DNA of 64,000 bases from Clostridia bacterium (GTDB taxonomy: Bacteria > Bacillota > Clostridia > Oscillospirales > Acutalibacteraceae). Below are positions 16,367-27,177 of the stretch, piece by piece. The translations under genes and the position numbers were made by a program. The notes under the pieces are model-generated. The model did not search any database. It saw only the letters and a program-made list of their open reading frames with translations, and was not told the origin of the DNA. The DNA lies in contig JAGALQ010000015.1 in NCBI GenBank assembly GCA_017625095.1, forward strand, positions 62,001-126,000, written 5' to 3'. Position 1 is the stretch's first letter, and each line of letters begins with the position of its first letter.

Positions 16367-16957
16367 ATGTTGAATGATACCCAAAGAAGGATTTATGAGT
16401 TTTTGCTCGAAAGGCTGCAGGACGGTGTGCCGCCCTCGGTGCGTGAGATAGGTGCTTATGTCGGCCTTAAATCGACCTCGTCCGTTCAGGCTTGCCTTGA
16501 TGCTCTCGAGCGTGAAGGCTTCATCTCGCGTGATCCGCTTCTCAAACGCTCAATCCGTATTGTCGGCCAGGAGGAAGCCGCTAACATCAAGCAGGTGCCG
16601 ATTCTCGGTACGGTTACTGCCGGTGCGCCCATTCTTGCCGTAGAGCAGGTTGAGGGTTATGTGCCTTACACAGGCTATGCCGCCAAGGATAAATCGCTCT
16701 TTGCACTTCGTGTCAAGGGTGAAAGTATGATTAACGCAGGCATTCACGACGGTGACCTTGTTGTTGTTGAGCGCACACCCGTTGCGCGAAACGGTGAAAT
16801 AGTGGTTGCTCTTGTCGAGGATGAAGCAACCGTCAAGCGTTTTTTCAAAGAAAACGGTCACTTCAGACTTCAGCCTGAAAACGATTCTTACGAGCCGATT
16901 ATAGTAGAAGAGGCAGTTGTGCTCGGCAAAGTTGTTGCGCTTCACCGCTATTATTGA
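16367..16957 (+). CDS. lexA: LexA SOS-response repressor
   Basis: 196 residues. A winged-helix DNA-binding domain (about 1-65, with PPSVREIGAYVGLKS as the recognition region) is followed by an S24 peptidase domain. The self-cleavage bond is A85-G86 in VTAGAP, with the catalytic pair S120 (GESM) and K157 (ATVKRF). RecA-stimulated self-cleavage releases SOS genes. GGGAGGTT precedes the ATG. The two operator boxes in its own promoter indicate autorepression. guaB follows on the same strand but with its own promoter. Confidence 0.97.
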   Translation: MLNDTQRRIYEFLLERLQDGVPPSVREIGAYVGLKSTSSVQACLDALEREGFISRDPLLKRSIRIVGQEEAANIKQVPILGTVTAGAPILAVEQVEGYVPYTGYAAKDKSLFALRVKGESMINAGIHDGDLVVVERTPVARNGEIVVALVEDEATVKRFFKENGHFRLQPENDSYEPIIVEEAVVLGKVVALHRYY

Positions 16958-17022
16958 TTTTTTAAACAAATCATAAAGCCTAATGGTGTAAATATTTTAC
17001 TAAATTTTATTTTAAGATTGTA

Positions 17023-18556
<1,534 letters not shown>

Positions 18557-18590
18557 TATAACTAAATTAACAAGGAAGGTCTGAATTTTT

Positions 18591-19553
18591 TTGAACAGAC
18601 TTACTCTTATTATCGTTCTTGTGCTGTGTATAGTTGTTGCGTTTATCGGTATCGGATATTTTGCTATCGGTTCAAAGGATGATGAAGCAACTACCGATCC
18701 GACAACAACTCAGGCTACAGCTGCTGATGCTTTCGTGACTGATGCGATCGTTGAAGAGTTTGACGAAACAGAAGCTGAGACTAAGGAAGTAACCGAAGGT
18801 AAGCAGGACGAAAAAACTGCAACCAAACCGTTGGATGAAACTAAAACTCAGAAGCCTTCAACAACTGTCGCTGCAACAACAAAACCGACAACTACTAAGG
18901 CTCCCGTGGCAACAAAGAAGCAGGAGCCTGTCAGCGAGTATGAATATGCTTATGCAGGTTTCAATCCTTCCGTTGCGGTGGTTAACAGTGAAAAGTGGAA
19001 TCTTCTGCTTGTAAATCAGGATTATATTCTTCCTGAAGATTTCACTGTTAAAACCGCAGAGGTAAAGGGTGGCGGTCAGTCGCTTGATTACCGTGTTGTG
19101 CCTTATTATAACGATATGGTGACTGCAGCTGAGGCGGACGGAATATCGCTGATTCCCGTTTCGGGTTATCGCTCACGCCAGCGCCAGCACAATAACTTTG
19201 AGCGCAAGATAAAGTATTACACTGATCTCGGTTACGGCAAGGCTGAAGCAACACGCATCGCTTCGGAGATTGTTCTTATGCCGGGAACAAGTGAGCACAA
19301 CGCAGGTCTTGCAATGGATTTCGGTACAAACGGCAACTATACTCTTGACGAAAACTTTGCAAAAACCGATGCTTTCAAGTGGCTCAGTGAGCATGCGGCT
19401 GATTACGGCTTCATTCTCCGCTACGAAAGCGATACCAAGCACATAACAAAGATTACTTATGAGCCGTGGCATTGGCGATATGTCGGTGTTAAGGCTGCAA
19501 AAGAAATCAAAGCTTCAGGCGTAACTTTTGAAGAATATTTAGGAATGGCATAA
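18591..19553 (+). CDS. membrane-anchored D-Ala-D-Ala carboxypeptidase (M15B, VanY-like)
   Basis: 320 residues: an N-terminal transmembrane anchor (about 3-25), a Thr/Lys/Pro/Glu-rich linker (about 30-115) that would span the wall, and a C-terminal M15B peptidase domain with SEHNAGLAMDFG and EPWHWRYVG, which supply the zinc-binding His-Asp-His and the catalytic Glu. These enzymes trim D-Ala from muropeptide stems. The start is TTG with AAGGAAGG eleven bases before it. There is no vanA/vanH context, so this is ordinary wall maturation rather than resistance. The next gene follows after 10 bp. Confidence 0.87.
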   Translation: MNRLTLIIVLVLCIVVAFIGIGYFAIGSKDDEATTDPTTTQATAADAFVTDAIVEEFDETEAETKEVTEGKQDEKTATKPLDETKTQKPSTTVAATTKPTTTKAPVATKKQEPVSEYEYAYAGFNPSVAVVNSEKWNLLLVNQDYILPEDFTVKTAEVKGGGQSLDYRVVPYYNDMVTAAEADGISLIPVSGYRSRQRQHNNFERKIKYYTDLGYGKAEATRIASEIVLMPGTSEHNAGLAMDFGTNGNYTLDENFAKTDAFKWLSEHAADYGFILRYESDTKHITKITYEPWHWRYVGVKAAKEIKASGVTFEEYLGMA

Positions 19554-19563
19554 GGGCTGTATA

Positions 19564-20217
19564 ATGAAGAAAAAGACACTGAATCCGATTCCCCGTATGC
19601 CGAACAAGACGATATGGCTTTGGTGGGCTTGCCGCGCGGCTTTGCTTGTCTGGGGCATCAACGGCTTGTTCAGAGGCTATACGTCAGAATTTTTACAGGG
19701 CTTATTCGCTATCGCGTTTACTCACCTGTGGGATATGTTCCAGATTCTCGGCGGCAAATCCTTTATCACGCAGCTTCCGTGGCAGTTTCAGACTCATCTG
19801 ACACTTTTCATAACATTTGGTGTATGCATCGGCTCAACACTTAATAACCGCACGGATTTCACATATTCTGACATTGTGACACACTTTTTCGCAGGCTTTA
19901 TTGCTTCCGGTTGGAGTGCAAGGCTGCTTATAATTATGCAGGAAAAAAAGAAGATTCCGTTAGCACCGTCTATCGGAGCAATGGCTGGCTTTGCAATGGC
20001 TGTTGCGATTCTTGTCGGTTGGGAATTTTACGAATTCACAATGGATAAGATTTACGGATTTAACCTTCAGGTGTCAAGTCCCTTCACAAACGAGGGTCTG
20101 ATTGACACGATGTGGGATTTCATCCTCGGTGCTGCCGGCGCAATGACAGGTATGTTCTGCTTTGCTTTTTCCGATGCAAAAAAGAGAAAGAAGCAGCAGG
20201 CTGAAGAAAATAAATAA
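19564..20217 (+). CDS. polytopic membrane protein, DUF2238/YjdF-like
   Basis: 217 residues with about six hydrophobic helices and a Lys-rich C-terminus. The segment GWEFYEFTMDKIYG followed by DTMWDFILGAAGA resembles the conserved acidic motifs of the DUF2238/YjdF membrane family, whose function is unknown. It lies 10 bp after the M15 carboxypeptidase gene and ends at a terminator, so the two are co-transcribed. The family assignment rests on motif resemblance only. Confidence 0.55.
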   Translation: MKKKTLNPIPRMPNKTIWLWWACRAALLVWGINGLFRGYTSEFLQGLFAIAFTHLWDMFQILGGKSFITQLPWQFQTHLTLFITFGVCIGSTLNNRTDFTYSDIVTHFFAGFIASGWSARLLIIMQEKKKIPLAPSIGAMAGFAMAVAILVGWEFYEFTMDKIYGFNLQVSSPFTNEGLIDTMWDFILGAAGAMTGMFCFAFSDAKKRKKQQAEENK

Positions 20218-20221
20218 CGTT

Positions 20222-20255
20222 AAAAAATCCGCTTTGTTTAAAAGCGGATTTTTTT
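20222..20255 (+). terminator. intrinsic terminator
   Basis: AAAAAATCCGCTTT pairs with AAAGCGGATTTTTTT around a 5-nt loop. Confidence 0.88.
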
Positions 20256-20303
20256 ATGCGCAAAAACATATCATTAAGTAATTTATCAGTTCGGAGTGTT
20301 GAT

Positions 20304-21008
20304 ATGTTTTCTGTTTTGAACGTTATTCAGCCAAAAAAAAGTTTGTTCGGCAAAAGGAAGTGCACGGTTGAGATGCTGCTCAGTCCCGTAAGAAGCGCAG
20401 CACCGTATAAGGTTATAAACGTAACCCCGGGCAAAAAGGGGATTGACTGGCGAATGGTTGCGCAGGCAGCAGGTGCAAGCGGAAAAAGTATGCTAGTGTC
20501 CGACGGAGTGCAGATTCCGCACGGTATCGGGATTGAGAGGTTTGTGCCGCGGATTTTACCGTCTGTCATATTGCTCAATACAGTTGCCGCCATGGCATCT
20601 GAAAAGTTGAACAGAAGCATACTGATTGTTGACAGATGCGGTCTGCTTGCCGATTATGTGAAACGCGTCGTGCCGAGCGCATCAAAAATTACGGTTGTTA
20701 CGGATGAGCCTGAACGCTACATAGAGGCAAGCGTTGAAATTATGGAAGAATACGGTGCGAGTATCAGGGTGTGCAGCGAAACGGGTGACGATGAGAGGTT
20801 TGATATTGCTGTATCCGATGAGGCGGTTAACGGTGCGGCGCTGTGTTTGTCGCCTGCAGACGTATGTAAAAATACCTGTATCAATGAAAAAATACAGGAA
20901 TATTCACATCTGTGCGATAACGGCATTGATCCCTTTTTGTTTGTTTCGGCGCTGTTTGAATGTAGCGGTTTGCTGGCGCTCGGAGAATTGACTTTATGTG
21001 ACGTTTAA
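20304..21008 (+). CDS. hypothetical protein, possible Rossmann-like fold
   Basis: 234 residues; I do not recognise a family. An alternating hydrophobic-strand region near residues 100-130 (ILIVDRCG...KITVVTDEP) has the look of a Rossmann-type beta-alpha unit. There is no signal peptide or transmembrane helix, and five or more Cys cluster in the C-terminal third. The ATG was chosen because GGAG precedes it; an in-frame ATG 48 bases earlier lies in the terminator of the previous gene. The FliB-like Cys-cluster gene starts 24 bp downstream, so the two may be functionally linked. Confidence 0.6.
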   Translation: MFSVLNVIQPKKSLFGKRKCTVEMLLSPVRSAAPYKVINVTPGKKGIDWRMVAQAAGASGKSMLVSDGVQIPHGIGIERFVPRILPSVILLNTVAAMASEKLNRSILIVDRCGLLADYVKRVVPSASKITVVTDEPERYIEASVEIMEEYGASIRVCSETGDDERFDIAVSDEAVNGAALCLSPADVCKNTCINEKIQEYSHLCDNGIDPFLFVSALFECSGLLALGELTLCDV

Positions 21009-21032
21009 AGTATAATTTCAAGGGTGATTATT

Positions 21033-21938
21033 ATGAAAACGGTTGTCCCGAATTATTATGATAAATTTTCCTGCATAGCTTCAGCGTGTAAGCACAGCTG
21101 CTGTAAAGGCTGGGAAATTGATATTGATGAAGAAACCTATGACTTATATAAAAGCTTTGACGGCGAAATCGGCGACAGATTAAAGCGTTGCATTTCGCTT
21201 GATGATACACCGCATTTTGTTCTTGAAGAGGATGAACGCTGTCCGTTTCTGAATGAAAACGGATTGTGTGATATAATCATTTCCTGTGGTGAAAATGCGC
21301 TGTGCAATATCTGTGCTGACCACCCGAGATTCCGCAATTTCTTTTCTGACAGAACTGAAATCGGGCTCGGACTTTGTTGCGAAGCGGCCGCAAAGCTAAT
21401 ACTCGGATTTGATAAGCCTTTCAGCCTTGTTGTGATTGAAGATGACGGTGATACGTCTGAACCGTATGAAGATGAGGTTGTACTCACTGAGGCTTTTGAA
21501 AAAGCTATTGCCGTTGCACAGGATAAATCACTTTCATTTGCTGACAGATGTGAAAAGCTGATAGACGATTTTGCTGTATCGTTACCCTTTTGTTCACCGT
21601 TCGAATGGGCTCGGTTTTATCGCTCGCTTGAACGGCTTGACAGCCAATGGGATAGTTATCTCAAATATCTAGAAGAGTGCGATAATCTGAACGTAAATTA
21701 TCACGATGAGCAGGCAGCGGAAAATCTGCTTTGTTACTTCCTGTTCCGCCATATGTCAGCTGCACTTGATGACGGCGATATTGCATCCAAGGTTGGCTTT
21801 GCCGTGCTCAGCTGCAGGATTGTGCTGACACTTTCCGGATTTTCGGGAATTGAAGAGTCAGTAAGAATGTATTCGTCTGAAATAGAATATTCAGATGAAA
21901 ATCTCGACAAAATATACAAAGTTTTGTTAAAAGTTTGA
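21033..21938 (+). CDS. FliB-like Cys-cluster protein
   Basis: 301 residues. The N-terminal third holds the pattern CIASACKHSCCKGW, then CPFLNENGLCDI and CNICADHPRF, a set of cysteines typical of the FliB family annotated as flagellin lysine-N-methylases and related to YkgJ zinc/iron-sulfur proteins. In Salmonella FliB methylates flagellin lysines. No flagellar genes are in the window, and many clostridial members occur in non-motile species, so the target is probably something else. An AAGGG site precedes the ATG; a GTG nine bases earlier abuts it. The downstream gene's -35 element overlaps this stop codon. Confidence 0.7.
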   Translation: MKTVVPNYYDKFSCIASACKHSCCKGWEIDIDEETYDLYKSFDGEIGDRLKRCISLDDTPHFVLEEDERCPFLNENGLCDIIISCGENALCNICADHPRFRNFFSDRTEIGLGLCCEAAAKLILGFDKPFSLVVIEDDGDTSEPYEDEVVLTEAFEKAIAVAQDKSLSFADRCEKLIDDFAVSLPFCSPFEWARFYRSLERLDSQWDSYLKYLEECDNLNVNYHDEQAAENLLCYFLFRHMSAALDDGDIASKVGFAVLSCRIVLTLSGFSGIEESVRMYSSEIEYSDENLDKIYKVLLKV

Positions 21939-21963
21939 CATTGATTGACTTGTGTAGTATCAT
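21935..21963 (+). promoter_or_regulatory. sigma-A promoter of DUF6056-like gene
   Basis: TTGACA, 17-bp spacer, TATCAT; the -35 overlaps the end of the FliB-like gene. Confidence 0.65.
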
Positions 21964-21995
21964 AAAAGTTAATATCGTAAGAGGAGTTGCTTTCC

Positions 21996-23441
21996 TTGTT
22001 GTTAAAACTGAAGGAAAATCTGTCTGAAAAATGCAATAAAGCCATTTTGGGATTTTTTGGTTTTGCAGGAAAATTTGAAAAGAACAATAAATTTAATATA
22101 TCAGTTATATGTCTTGCTTGTGTTGTTTTGTTTGCGCTTGCTTTCTTTATGAATTCAATGACTCATTTGGCATTGGATGATTATGCGTATAACTTTATTT
22201 TTATAGAAGATGGCGGAGAAAGCGATGAGGTTATTAACACGGGTGGTCGTGTCGAAACCGTCGGTGATATAATTACCTCGATGAAGGCACACTACAACAC
22301 GGTTAACGGCAGAATAACACTCCACTTTATAGTGCAGCTGATGTTGCTTTTGGGTAAGCCGGTTTTCAACGTGTTTAATTCTGCTATGCTGGTGCTTTTG
22401 GTGATACTGCTTTATTTGCACTGCAAGGGCACAAATAAACGGCATAGTGCACCAATGTTTTTGTTTATGGCATTTGCCGTATGGTCTTTTGCACCGGCAT
22501 TGAGTTATACTGTCTGGTGGCTTGATGGCAGCATTAACTACCTGTGGGGATCTGTTTTCCGTTTGATTGCTTTGCTGCCTTTCAGGTTGTATTATGATTC
22601 CGGCAAGCTTTCTCATCAGGCACTTCTCTTCTTGCCGATTCAGCTAATGTGTGCTGTTGCAGGCTCTACAAACGAAAATATGTCGGCGGCTTTTATCGGA
22701 GTTGCTTTCCTGTTTGTTTTGCTTTATCGCATTAAGGGTATAAAAATCCCTGCGTGGAGCGTAATCGGTATTCTGTTTGCGATTGCCGGATATCTGTTTA
22801 TGATGTTGGCTCCCGGTGTGTTTATACGCCTTGAAATGAATTATCAGACTACACTTCTGAAATACATTGTGATAGTGCTGTCCAATGTTGTTATACGTCT
22901 GCTGCCGTTCATTGCTGCGGCGTTGGCTTTGGCTTATGTGCTCCATACACTCAAAGTCAAGGAGAAGCCCTGCTTTGCTTTGCCTGTGATTTATATGCTT
23001 GGCGCTCTTGCCGGTGCGCTTATTATGCTGTTCTCAACTTTTTTCCCCGAAAGAGCTTGGTTCGGAGTTGTGCTGATGGCGATAATTTCGGTCGGTATGC
23101 TCCTTTATCAGCTGATTCTGCGCGATTATGCTGTTGTGAGAAACGTTGTTCTGGTGGGCGTACTTTGCTGGACGGTGTGGTGTGGTGTTTCATACGCACG
23201 CGGTGCATACGATGCTGTGCTTGTAGACGAGAAATTTGATAAGCGTGAGGCTTATATTATTGAGCAGAGAGAGCTTGGTAATTATGATCTTGTTTTGAGG
23301 GGCATTAAAACAGAAGAAGAGCGTTCTCCGCATTACGGTCTTGCAGATATCGGAGACGATCCCGAACATTACCGTAACAGATACTTGGCTGAATACTACG
23401 GCCTTAATTCAATAGTTGAGGGCGAAAACAAAGATTATTAA
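21996..23441 (+). CDS. polytopic membrane protein, DUF6056-like
   Basis: 481 residues with 10 or more membrane helices. After the first helix comes an extracytoplasmic DDYAYNF motif and, about 45 residues on, NGRITLHF. This DD...NGR pattern occurs in the DUF6056/GtrII-like group of membrane proteins, which resemble GT-C glycosyltransferases using polyprenol-linked sugars. No glycan cluster is nearby, so activity is an inference. The start is the TTG nine bases after GAGGAG; an earlier TTG abuts the ribosome site. Confidence 0.65.
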   Translation: MLLKLKENLSEKCNKAILGFFGFAGKFEKNNKFNISVICLACVVLFALAFFMNSMTHLALDDYAYNFIFIEDGGESDEVINTGGRVETVGDIITSMKAHYNTVNGRITLHFIVQLMLLLGKPVFNVFNSAMLVLLVILLYLHCKGTNKRHSAPMFLFMAFAVWSFAPALSYTVWWLDGSINYLWGSVFRLIALLPFRLYYDSGKLSHQALLFLPIQLMCAVAGSTNENMSAAFIGVAFLFVLLYRIKGIKIPAWSVIGILFAIAGYLFMMLAPGVFIRLEMNYQTTLLKYIVIVLSNVVIRLLPFIAAALALAYVLHTLKVKEKPCFALPVIYMLGALAGALIMLFSTFFPERAWFGVVLMAIISVGMLLYQLILRDYAVVRNVVLVGVLCWTVWCGVSYARGAYDAVLVDEKFDKREAYIIEQRELGNYDLVLRGIKTEEERSPHYGLADIGDDPEHYRNRYLAEYYGLNSIVEGENKDY

Positions 23442-23487
23442 AAAAATACCGCTGCGAAACTTTGAGGTTTCGGCAGCGGTATTTTTA
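23442..23487. terminator. bidirectional intrinsic terminator
   Basis: Long stem (ATACCGCTGC/GCAGCGGTAT plus GAAAC/GTTTC) flanked by A and T runs, between converging genes. Confidence 0.88.
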
Positions 23488-24150
23488 TTTTGTTCTGAGA
23501 TGTGAGGTGTTGTTTGCCGTTCTGAGCAGAGGTACGTTGTCTTTCCTCAGCGCAACAACTGTTACTGCGCTGTTGTCTATCTGCGAGTTGAAGCATTCTT
23601 CACCCTCTGCGTTGAGGGCGGCTCTCACAAGATAGCTGAAAAACGTGCCGTGGGTTGAAACAATGACTGTTTCACCGCTGTGATATATGCCCTTTACGTA
23701 TTCAACAAAACATTTTGCTCTTATCTGTGCCTGAACATAGCTTTCGGGCACGGGCAACAGCTTTGTGCCGCCTGCAGGACTTATATCACCTTTGCAGGGG
23801 ATTGCAAGCGGAAAATCTTCTTTGATTTTCTTTTCGTCGCAGCCTGCGGTGGTTGAGCCGTATTCGAGCAGATCAGGCATCAGCTCGATTTTTTTGCTGA
23901 GCTTTTGCGCCATGGGGTAAATTGTCTGAATCGTGCGGCTGAACGGACTTGCGTAGATGTGCGCAATCTCAACACCGTCAAACCAATAATCGGCAAGTGC
24001 CTGCGCCTGATTCAGTCCGTGCTCCGTCAGCGGAGTGTCCTCTTCGCTGTAACCGTCAGGTGTCGGCAGACCGAGATTGCCGTAGGATTCGCCGTGCCTG
24101 ATGAATATAAACTGTGTTGCTATATCATCTCTTGCGGTCAGCTTATCCAT
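23485..24150 (-). CDS. histidine phosphatase family protein
   Basis: 221 residues with the phosphoglycerate-mutase-like RHG motif (FIRHGES near residue 18, phosphoacceptor His) and the second catalytic His in VSTHGTFF. Members hydrolyse phosphate from sugars, nucleotides or other small molecules. It starts two bases after the stop of the GH13 glucosidase gene, so it is in the same transcript; sugar-phosphate turnover would fit, but no substrate motif is readable. Confidence 0.83.
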   Translation of the reverse strand: MDKLTARDDIATQFIFIRHGESYGNLGLPTPDGYSEEDTPLTEHGLNQAQALADYWFDGVEIAHIYASPFSRTIQTIYPMAQKLSKKIELMPDLLEYGSTTAGCDEKKIKEDFPLAIPCKGDISPAGGTKLLPVPESYVQAQIRAKCFVEYVKGIYHSGETVIVSTHGTFFSYLVRAALNAEGEECFNSQIDNSAVTVVALRKDNVPLLRTANNTSHLRTK

Positions 24151-24152
24151 AA

Positions 24153-25817
24153 TTATCCGAAGTAGTAAACTCTTGTTTCGTAGGGTCTGGTTGTGAAGCC
24201 GTTGCCCTTGAGCGGATTGTTCTCGTGGCTGCAGAGGATAGCCTTTCCCTTTGAAAGGTCATAGCCTTCGGGTGCCTTGAAGTCGACGGCTTTTTCGGTG
24301 AAGGAGCAGATTACAAGCATCTTCTTGCCTTCGTATGTGCGCTCGTAAACATAGAGATCCTTACTGGATTTATAGTACTCTTTGTATGCGCCGTAAACAG
24401 CAATCGGGTTTTCTTTACGGAATTTGATGATTGCCTTGTAGTGGTTGAAGATTGAGTTGGGGTCAGCCATCTCAGCCTTTGCGTTGATACCGTCTTTGTA
24501 GTTGGGGTTGACAGGCATCCAGGGTGTGCCTGTTGTGAAGCCTGCGTTTTCGCTGTCATCCCACTGTACGGGTGTACGTGCGTTGCCGCGGCTTGCTGTC
24601 TTAAGACGCTGCTCAACCTTTTCGTCGGAGAAACCGAGCATCTTGAGTGTCTTACGGTTGTTGATTGCGAAAACGTCCTGATAATCTTCGACAGTGGGAA
24701 GGTGGATGTTTACCATACCGATTTCCTGACCCTGATAGATGAAGGGTGTGCCGCACTGAAGCATATAGGAGTTTGCAATTGATTTACCGCTGGCATTTCT
24801 GTATTTTTCACTGCCGTAACGGGAGATGATTCTGGGATGGTCGTGGTTTTCCATATAGAGAGCATTCCAGGACTTGCCGTAAAGACCTTCCTGCCACTTT
24901 GTGAATGCACCCTTGAGTCTCTTGAGGCTGAAGGGCATAGCCATAAAGTCTGTGAAGAGACAGTCAGCTTCCATATGCTGGAAGTGGAACATCATATCAA
25001 GCTCCATACCGTCGCCCTCTTTGATGTACTTGAGAGCCTTTTTGGGTGTCATCATCGGGGCTTCACCGACTACGAAGCAATCGTACTCGTTAAGCACTTC
25101 GCGGAATTCCTGAAGATACTCGTGAATGTGCGGACCGTCCATATAGTGCTCCATACCGCAAGCCTGAGGGATGGGGAAACCGTTGGGCAGACCCTTACGC
25201 TTTGATACGAATGTGATAACGTCCTCACGGAAGCCGTCAACACCCATGTCAAGCCAGAAACGCATAATATCCTTGACTTCCTGACGCACCTTGGGGTTAT
25301 CCATATTGAGGTCAGGCTGCTTTTTTGAGAAAAGGTGGAGGTAATACTGGCCGTTTTCTTTGTTGTATTCCCACGCCTTACCCTCGAAAAGAGAAGACCA
25401 GTTGTTGGGGCGCTTCTTGCCCTTACCGTCACGCCAGATATAATAATCGTGATATTCGCTGTTTTTGTCGATACCCTTTTTGAACCACTCGTGCTCATCT
25501 GATGAATGGTTGACAACAAGGTCCATTATAACCTTGATGCCGCGCTTGTGTGCCTCATCAAGAACCTTTTTGAAAAGTTCGTTGTTGCCGTAATCGGGTG
25601 AGATGTTTCTGTAATCGGAGATATCGTAACCGAAGTCAGCGTTGGGTGAGCAATAGAGAGGGGAGAACCAGATACAGGTAATTCCGAGCTCTTTAAGATA
25701 ATCAAGCTTTGAAAGAACGCCCTCAAGGTCACCGATACCGTCGCCGTTTCCGTCGCAGAAGGAACGGGGCCAGATCTGGTAACAAACTACATCCTTATAC
25801 CAATTGGTTTTTTTCAT
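24153..25817 (-). CDS. GH13 alpha-glucosidase, oligo-1,6-glucosidase type
   Basis: 554 residues, the usual length of subfamily 31. The catalytic triad is nucleophile D199 (DGFREDV), acid/base E252 (VGEAPM) and D326 (ENHDHPR); the calcium-loop DGNGDGIGD is at 22-30. V200 next to the nucleophile is the residue associated with alpha-1,6 specificity, against Thr/Ala in alpha-1,4 enzymes. No signal peptide: it acts in the cytoplasm on imported isomalto-oligosaccharides or similar. AAAGGAG precedes the ATG and a consensus promoter lies upstream. A histidine phosphatase gene follows. Confidence 0.92.
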   Translation of the reverse strand: MKKTNWYKDVVCYQIWPRSFCDGNGDGIGDLEGVLSKLDYLKELGITCIWFSPLYCSPNADFGYDISDYRNISPDYGNNELFKKVLDEAHKRGIKVIMDLVVNHSSDEHEWFKKGIDKNSEYHDYYIWRDGKGKKRPNNWSSLFEGKAWEYNKENGQYYLHLFSKKQPDLNMDNPKVRQEVKDIMRFWLDMGVDGFREDVITFVSKRKGLPNGFPIPQACGMEHYMDGPHIHEYLQEFREVLNEYDCFVVGEAPMMTPKKALKYIKEGDGMELDMMFHFQHMEADCLFTDFMAMPFSLKRLKGAFTKWQEGLYGKSWNALYMENHDHPRIISRYGSEKYRNASGKSIANSYMLQCGTPFIYQGQEIGMVNIHLPTVEDYQDVFAINNRKTLKMLGFSDEKVEQRLKTASRGNARTPVQWDDSENAGFTTGTPWMPVNPNYKDGINAKAEMADPNSIFNHYKAIIKFRKENPIAVYGAYKEYYKSSKDLYVYERTYEGKKMLVICSFTEKAVDFKAPEGYDLSKGKAILCSHENNPLKGNGFTTRPYETRVYYFG

Positions 25818-25856
25818 TTTTATTCAAGCTCCTTTCGGGTTTGGCTGTTAAACTTA

Positions 25857-25885
25857 ATTATATCAAATTAGTTTTTATATAACAA
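25857..25885 (-). promoter_or_regulatory. sigma-A promoter of GH13 operon
   Basis: Minus strand TTGTTA, 17-bp spacer, TATAAT, about 40 bases upstream of the start codon. No clear operator palindrome is seen beside it. Confidence 0.65.
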
Positions 25886-25897
25886 TATGTATTTTAT

Positions 25898-25933
25898 ATA
25901 AAAAGAGCTGCTTCAACTTGGTGAAACAGCCCT
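25898..25933 (-). terminator. intrinsic terminator
   Basis: Minus strand: AGGGCTGTTTCA pairs with TGAAGCAGCTCT (12 bp with two G-T pairs), followed by TTTTTATAT. It ends the TPP enzyme/CDF/metallophosphoesterase operon. Confidence 0.8.
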
Positions 25934-25939
25934 TTGAAA

Positions 25940-27154
25940 TTATCCGTTTACGACTTCCTGCATTGTGACAGGCTCTTTTTCATAGAGGGATACGTATTTA
26001 TCCTGATAGTAGTTTTCGTTTTTGCAGTCGAAGCTGCCGTCAGGTGAGTATGTAATAACCGTACAGCCTCTCTGTATGCCCTGCTTATAAATTCCGGGAT
26101 ATGCAAGATAGTCTATGCTCATTGCGTATGACAGGCGTATGCCCTTGTAATCTACTGAGAAGTTGTTTTCGTGGTCGTGTCCGCAGAATACAGCCTTTGT
26201 AGAGCCGAATTCGAGCATAGCCTCAAACAGTCCGTCCTCGCCCATACCGGGATAAACAATTTTACCGTCTTCACCGGCTACACCGTAAATGAATTTAACG
26301 TTTTCGGTGTCCTTGTATCCGTTGTCCATAAACTCATACCAGGCATCACGCTGCTCGGTAAGCGGAATGTGGAAAAAGGCGGTGGATTTTGCCACGTCTG
26401 TACAGTTTGCATTAAGATTCTTGACAGTCTGTCTGTACCACTCAACCTGGTTATCGTGTATGTTGTCATATTTCCAGAAAATTCCGAAATAGTCGCCGTC
26501 TGTGTATGAGTGGCTGTCAAACATAAAAAATGACTGGGTGAGTTCGCCCTTGGAATTTTTAACGTTTATAACGTGGTTGCCGTATCCGTCAACTTCTTCG
26601 GGACCGGGCTGATAAAGGCAGTGCTTAAAGCCGCTGCCTGCATAGAAATCAGAAACCTTTTCGCGGTTGTAATAGCTGTAAATTTCAGAGTCGTGGTTGC
26701 CCAGGGTTATGGTCCAGTAAACGCCGAGCTTTTCCATAAGTGTGGAAAAAATCTTTGCTCCGGAAAGATTGTTGAATGTACCTGCCTGGAAAAATACGGG
26801 GTAGGCGATATCGCCCGTGACTATAACAAGGTCAGGCTTTTCTGCGGTAATCATTGCGGCAACTGCGTTGATTGCCATCGAGTCTTTCTTAAGTGACATC
26901 CAGCCTGCACCGATGTGAATATCCGTCAGCTGCAGGACTTTGAAATCTCTGTCTGTTGTGAAGGTCCAGTATCCGTTTTCATCTTTCTGAGGTATGAGTC
27001 TCTCCTCTGACTGTACTGTTTCAAAGCTTTGAGCTTTTTTTATGTTGGCATTGTTGCCTATTACGGTTACGCAGCAGGTTACCGCTATAAAAAGCGCAAA
27101 TACTGCCGCAATTATTCCGATGATTTTAAGTGCCTTTTTATTTTTACCTTTCAT
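25940..27154 (-). CDS. membrane-anchored calcineurin-like metallophosphoesterase
   Basis: 404 residues. A Lys-rich start and a transmembrane helix or uncleaved signal (about 10-30) place the enzyme outside the membrane. The calcineurin-like motifs are present in order: LTDIHIG (D-x-H), VTGDIAY (GD), LGNHDSE (GNHD), a mid-protein His and CGHDHEN (GHDH). These bind two metals and hydrolyse phosphate esters; the substrate is unknown. The chosen ATG follows GGGGAT; a GTG 12 bases earlier overlaps that site. It is the last gene of a three-gene operon with a CDF transporter and a TPP enzyme. Confidence 0.85.
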   Translation of the reverse strand: MKGKNKKALKIIGIIAAVFALFIAVTCCVTVIGNNANIKKAQSFETVQSEERLIPQKDENGYWTFTTDRDFKVLQLTDIHIGAGWMSLKKDSMAINAVAAMITAEKPDLVIVTGDIAYPVFFQAGTFNNLSGAKIFSTLMEKLGVYWTITLGNHDSEIYSYYNREKVSDFYAGSGFKHCLYQPGPEEVDGYGNHVINVKNSKGELTQSFFMFDSHSYTDGDYFGIFWKYDNIHDNQVEWYRQTVKNLNANCTDVAKSTAFFHIPLTEQRDAWYEFMDNGYKDTENVKFIYGVAGEDGKIVYPGMGEDGLFEAMLEFGSTKAVFCGHDHENNFSVDYKGIRLSYAMSIDYLAYPGIYKQGIQRGCTVITYSPDGSFDCKNENYYQDKYVSLYEKEPVTMQEVVNG

Positions 27155-27177
27155 ATCTATCCCCACTTTTGTGTGCT

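Noticed and set aside
18591-19553. Vancomycin-resistance gene vanY
   Set aside because: The M15B fold is shared, but there are no vanRS, vanHAX genes nearby; an ordinary wall carboxypeptidase is more likely.
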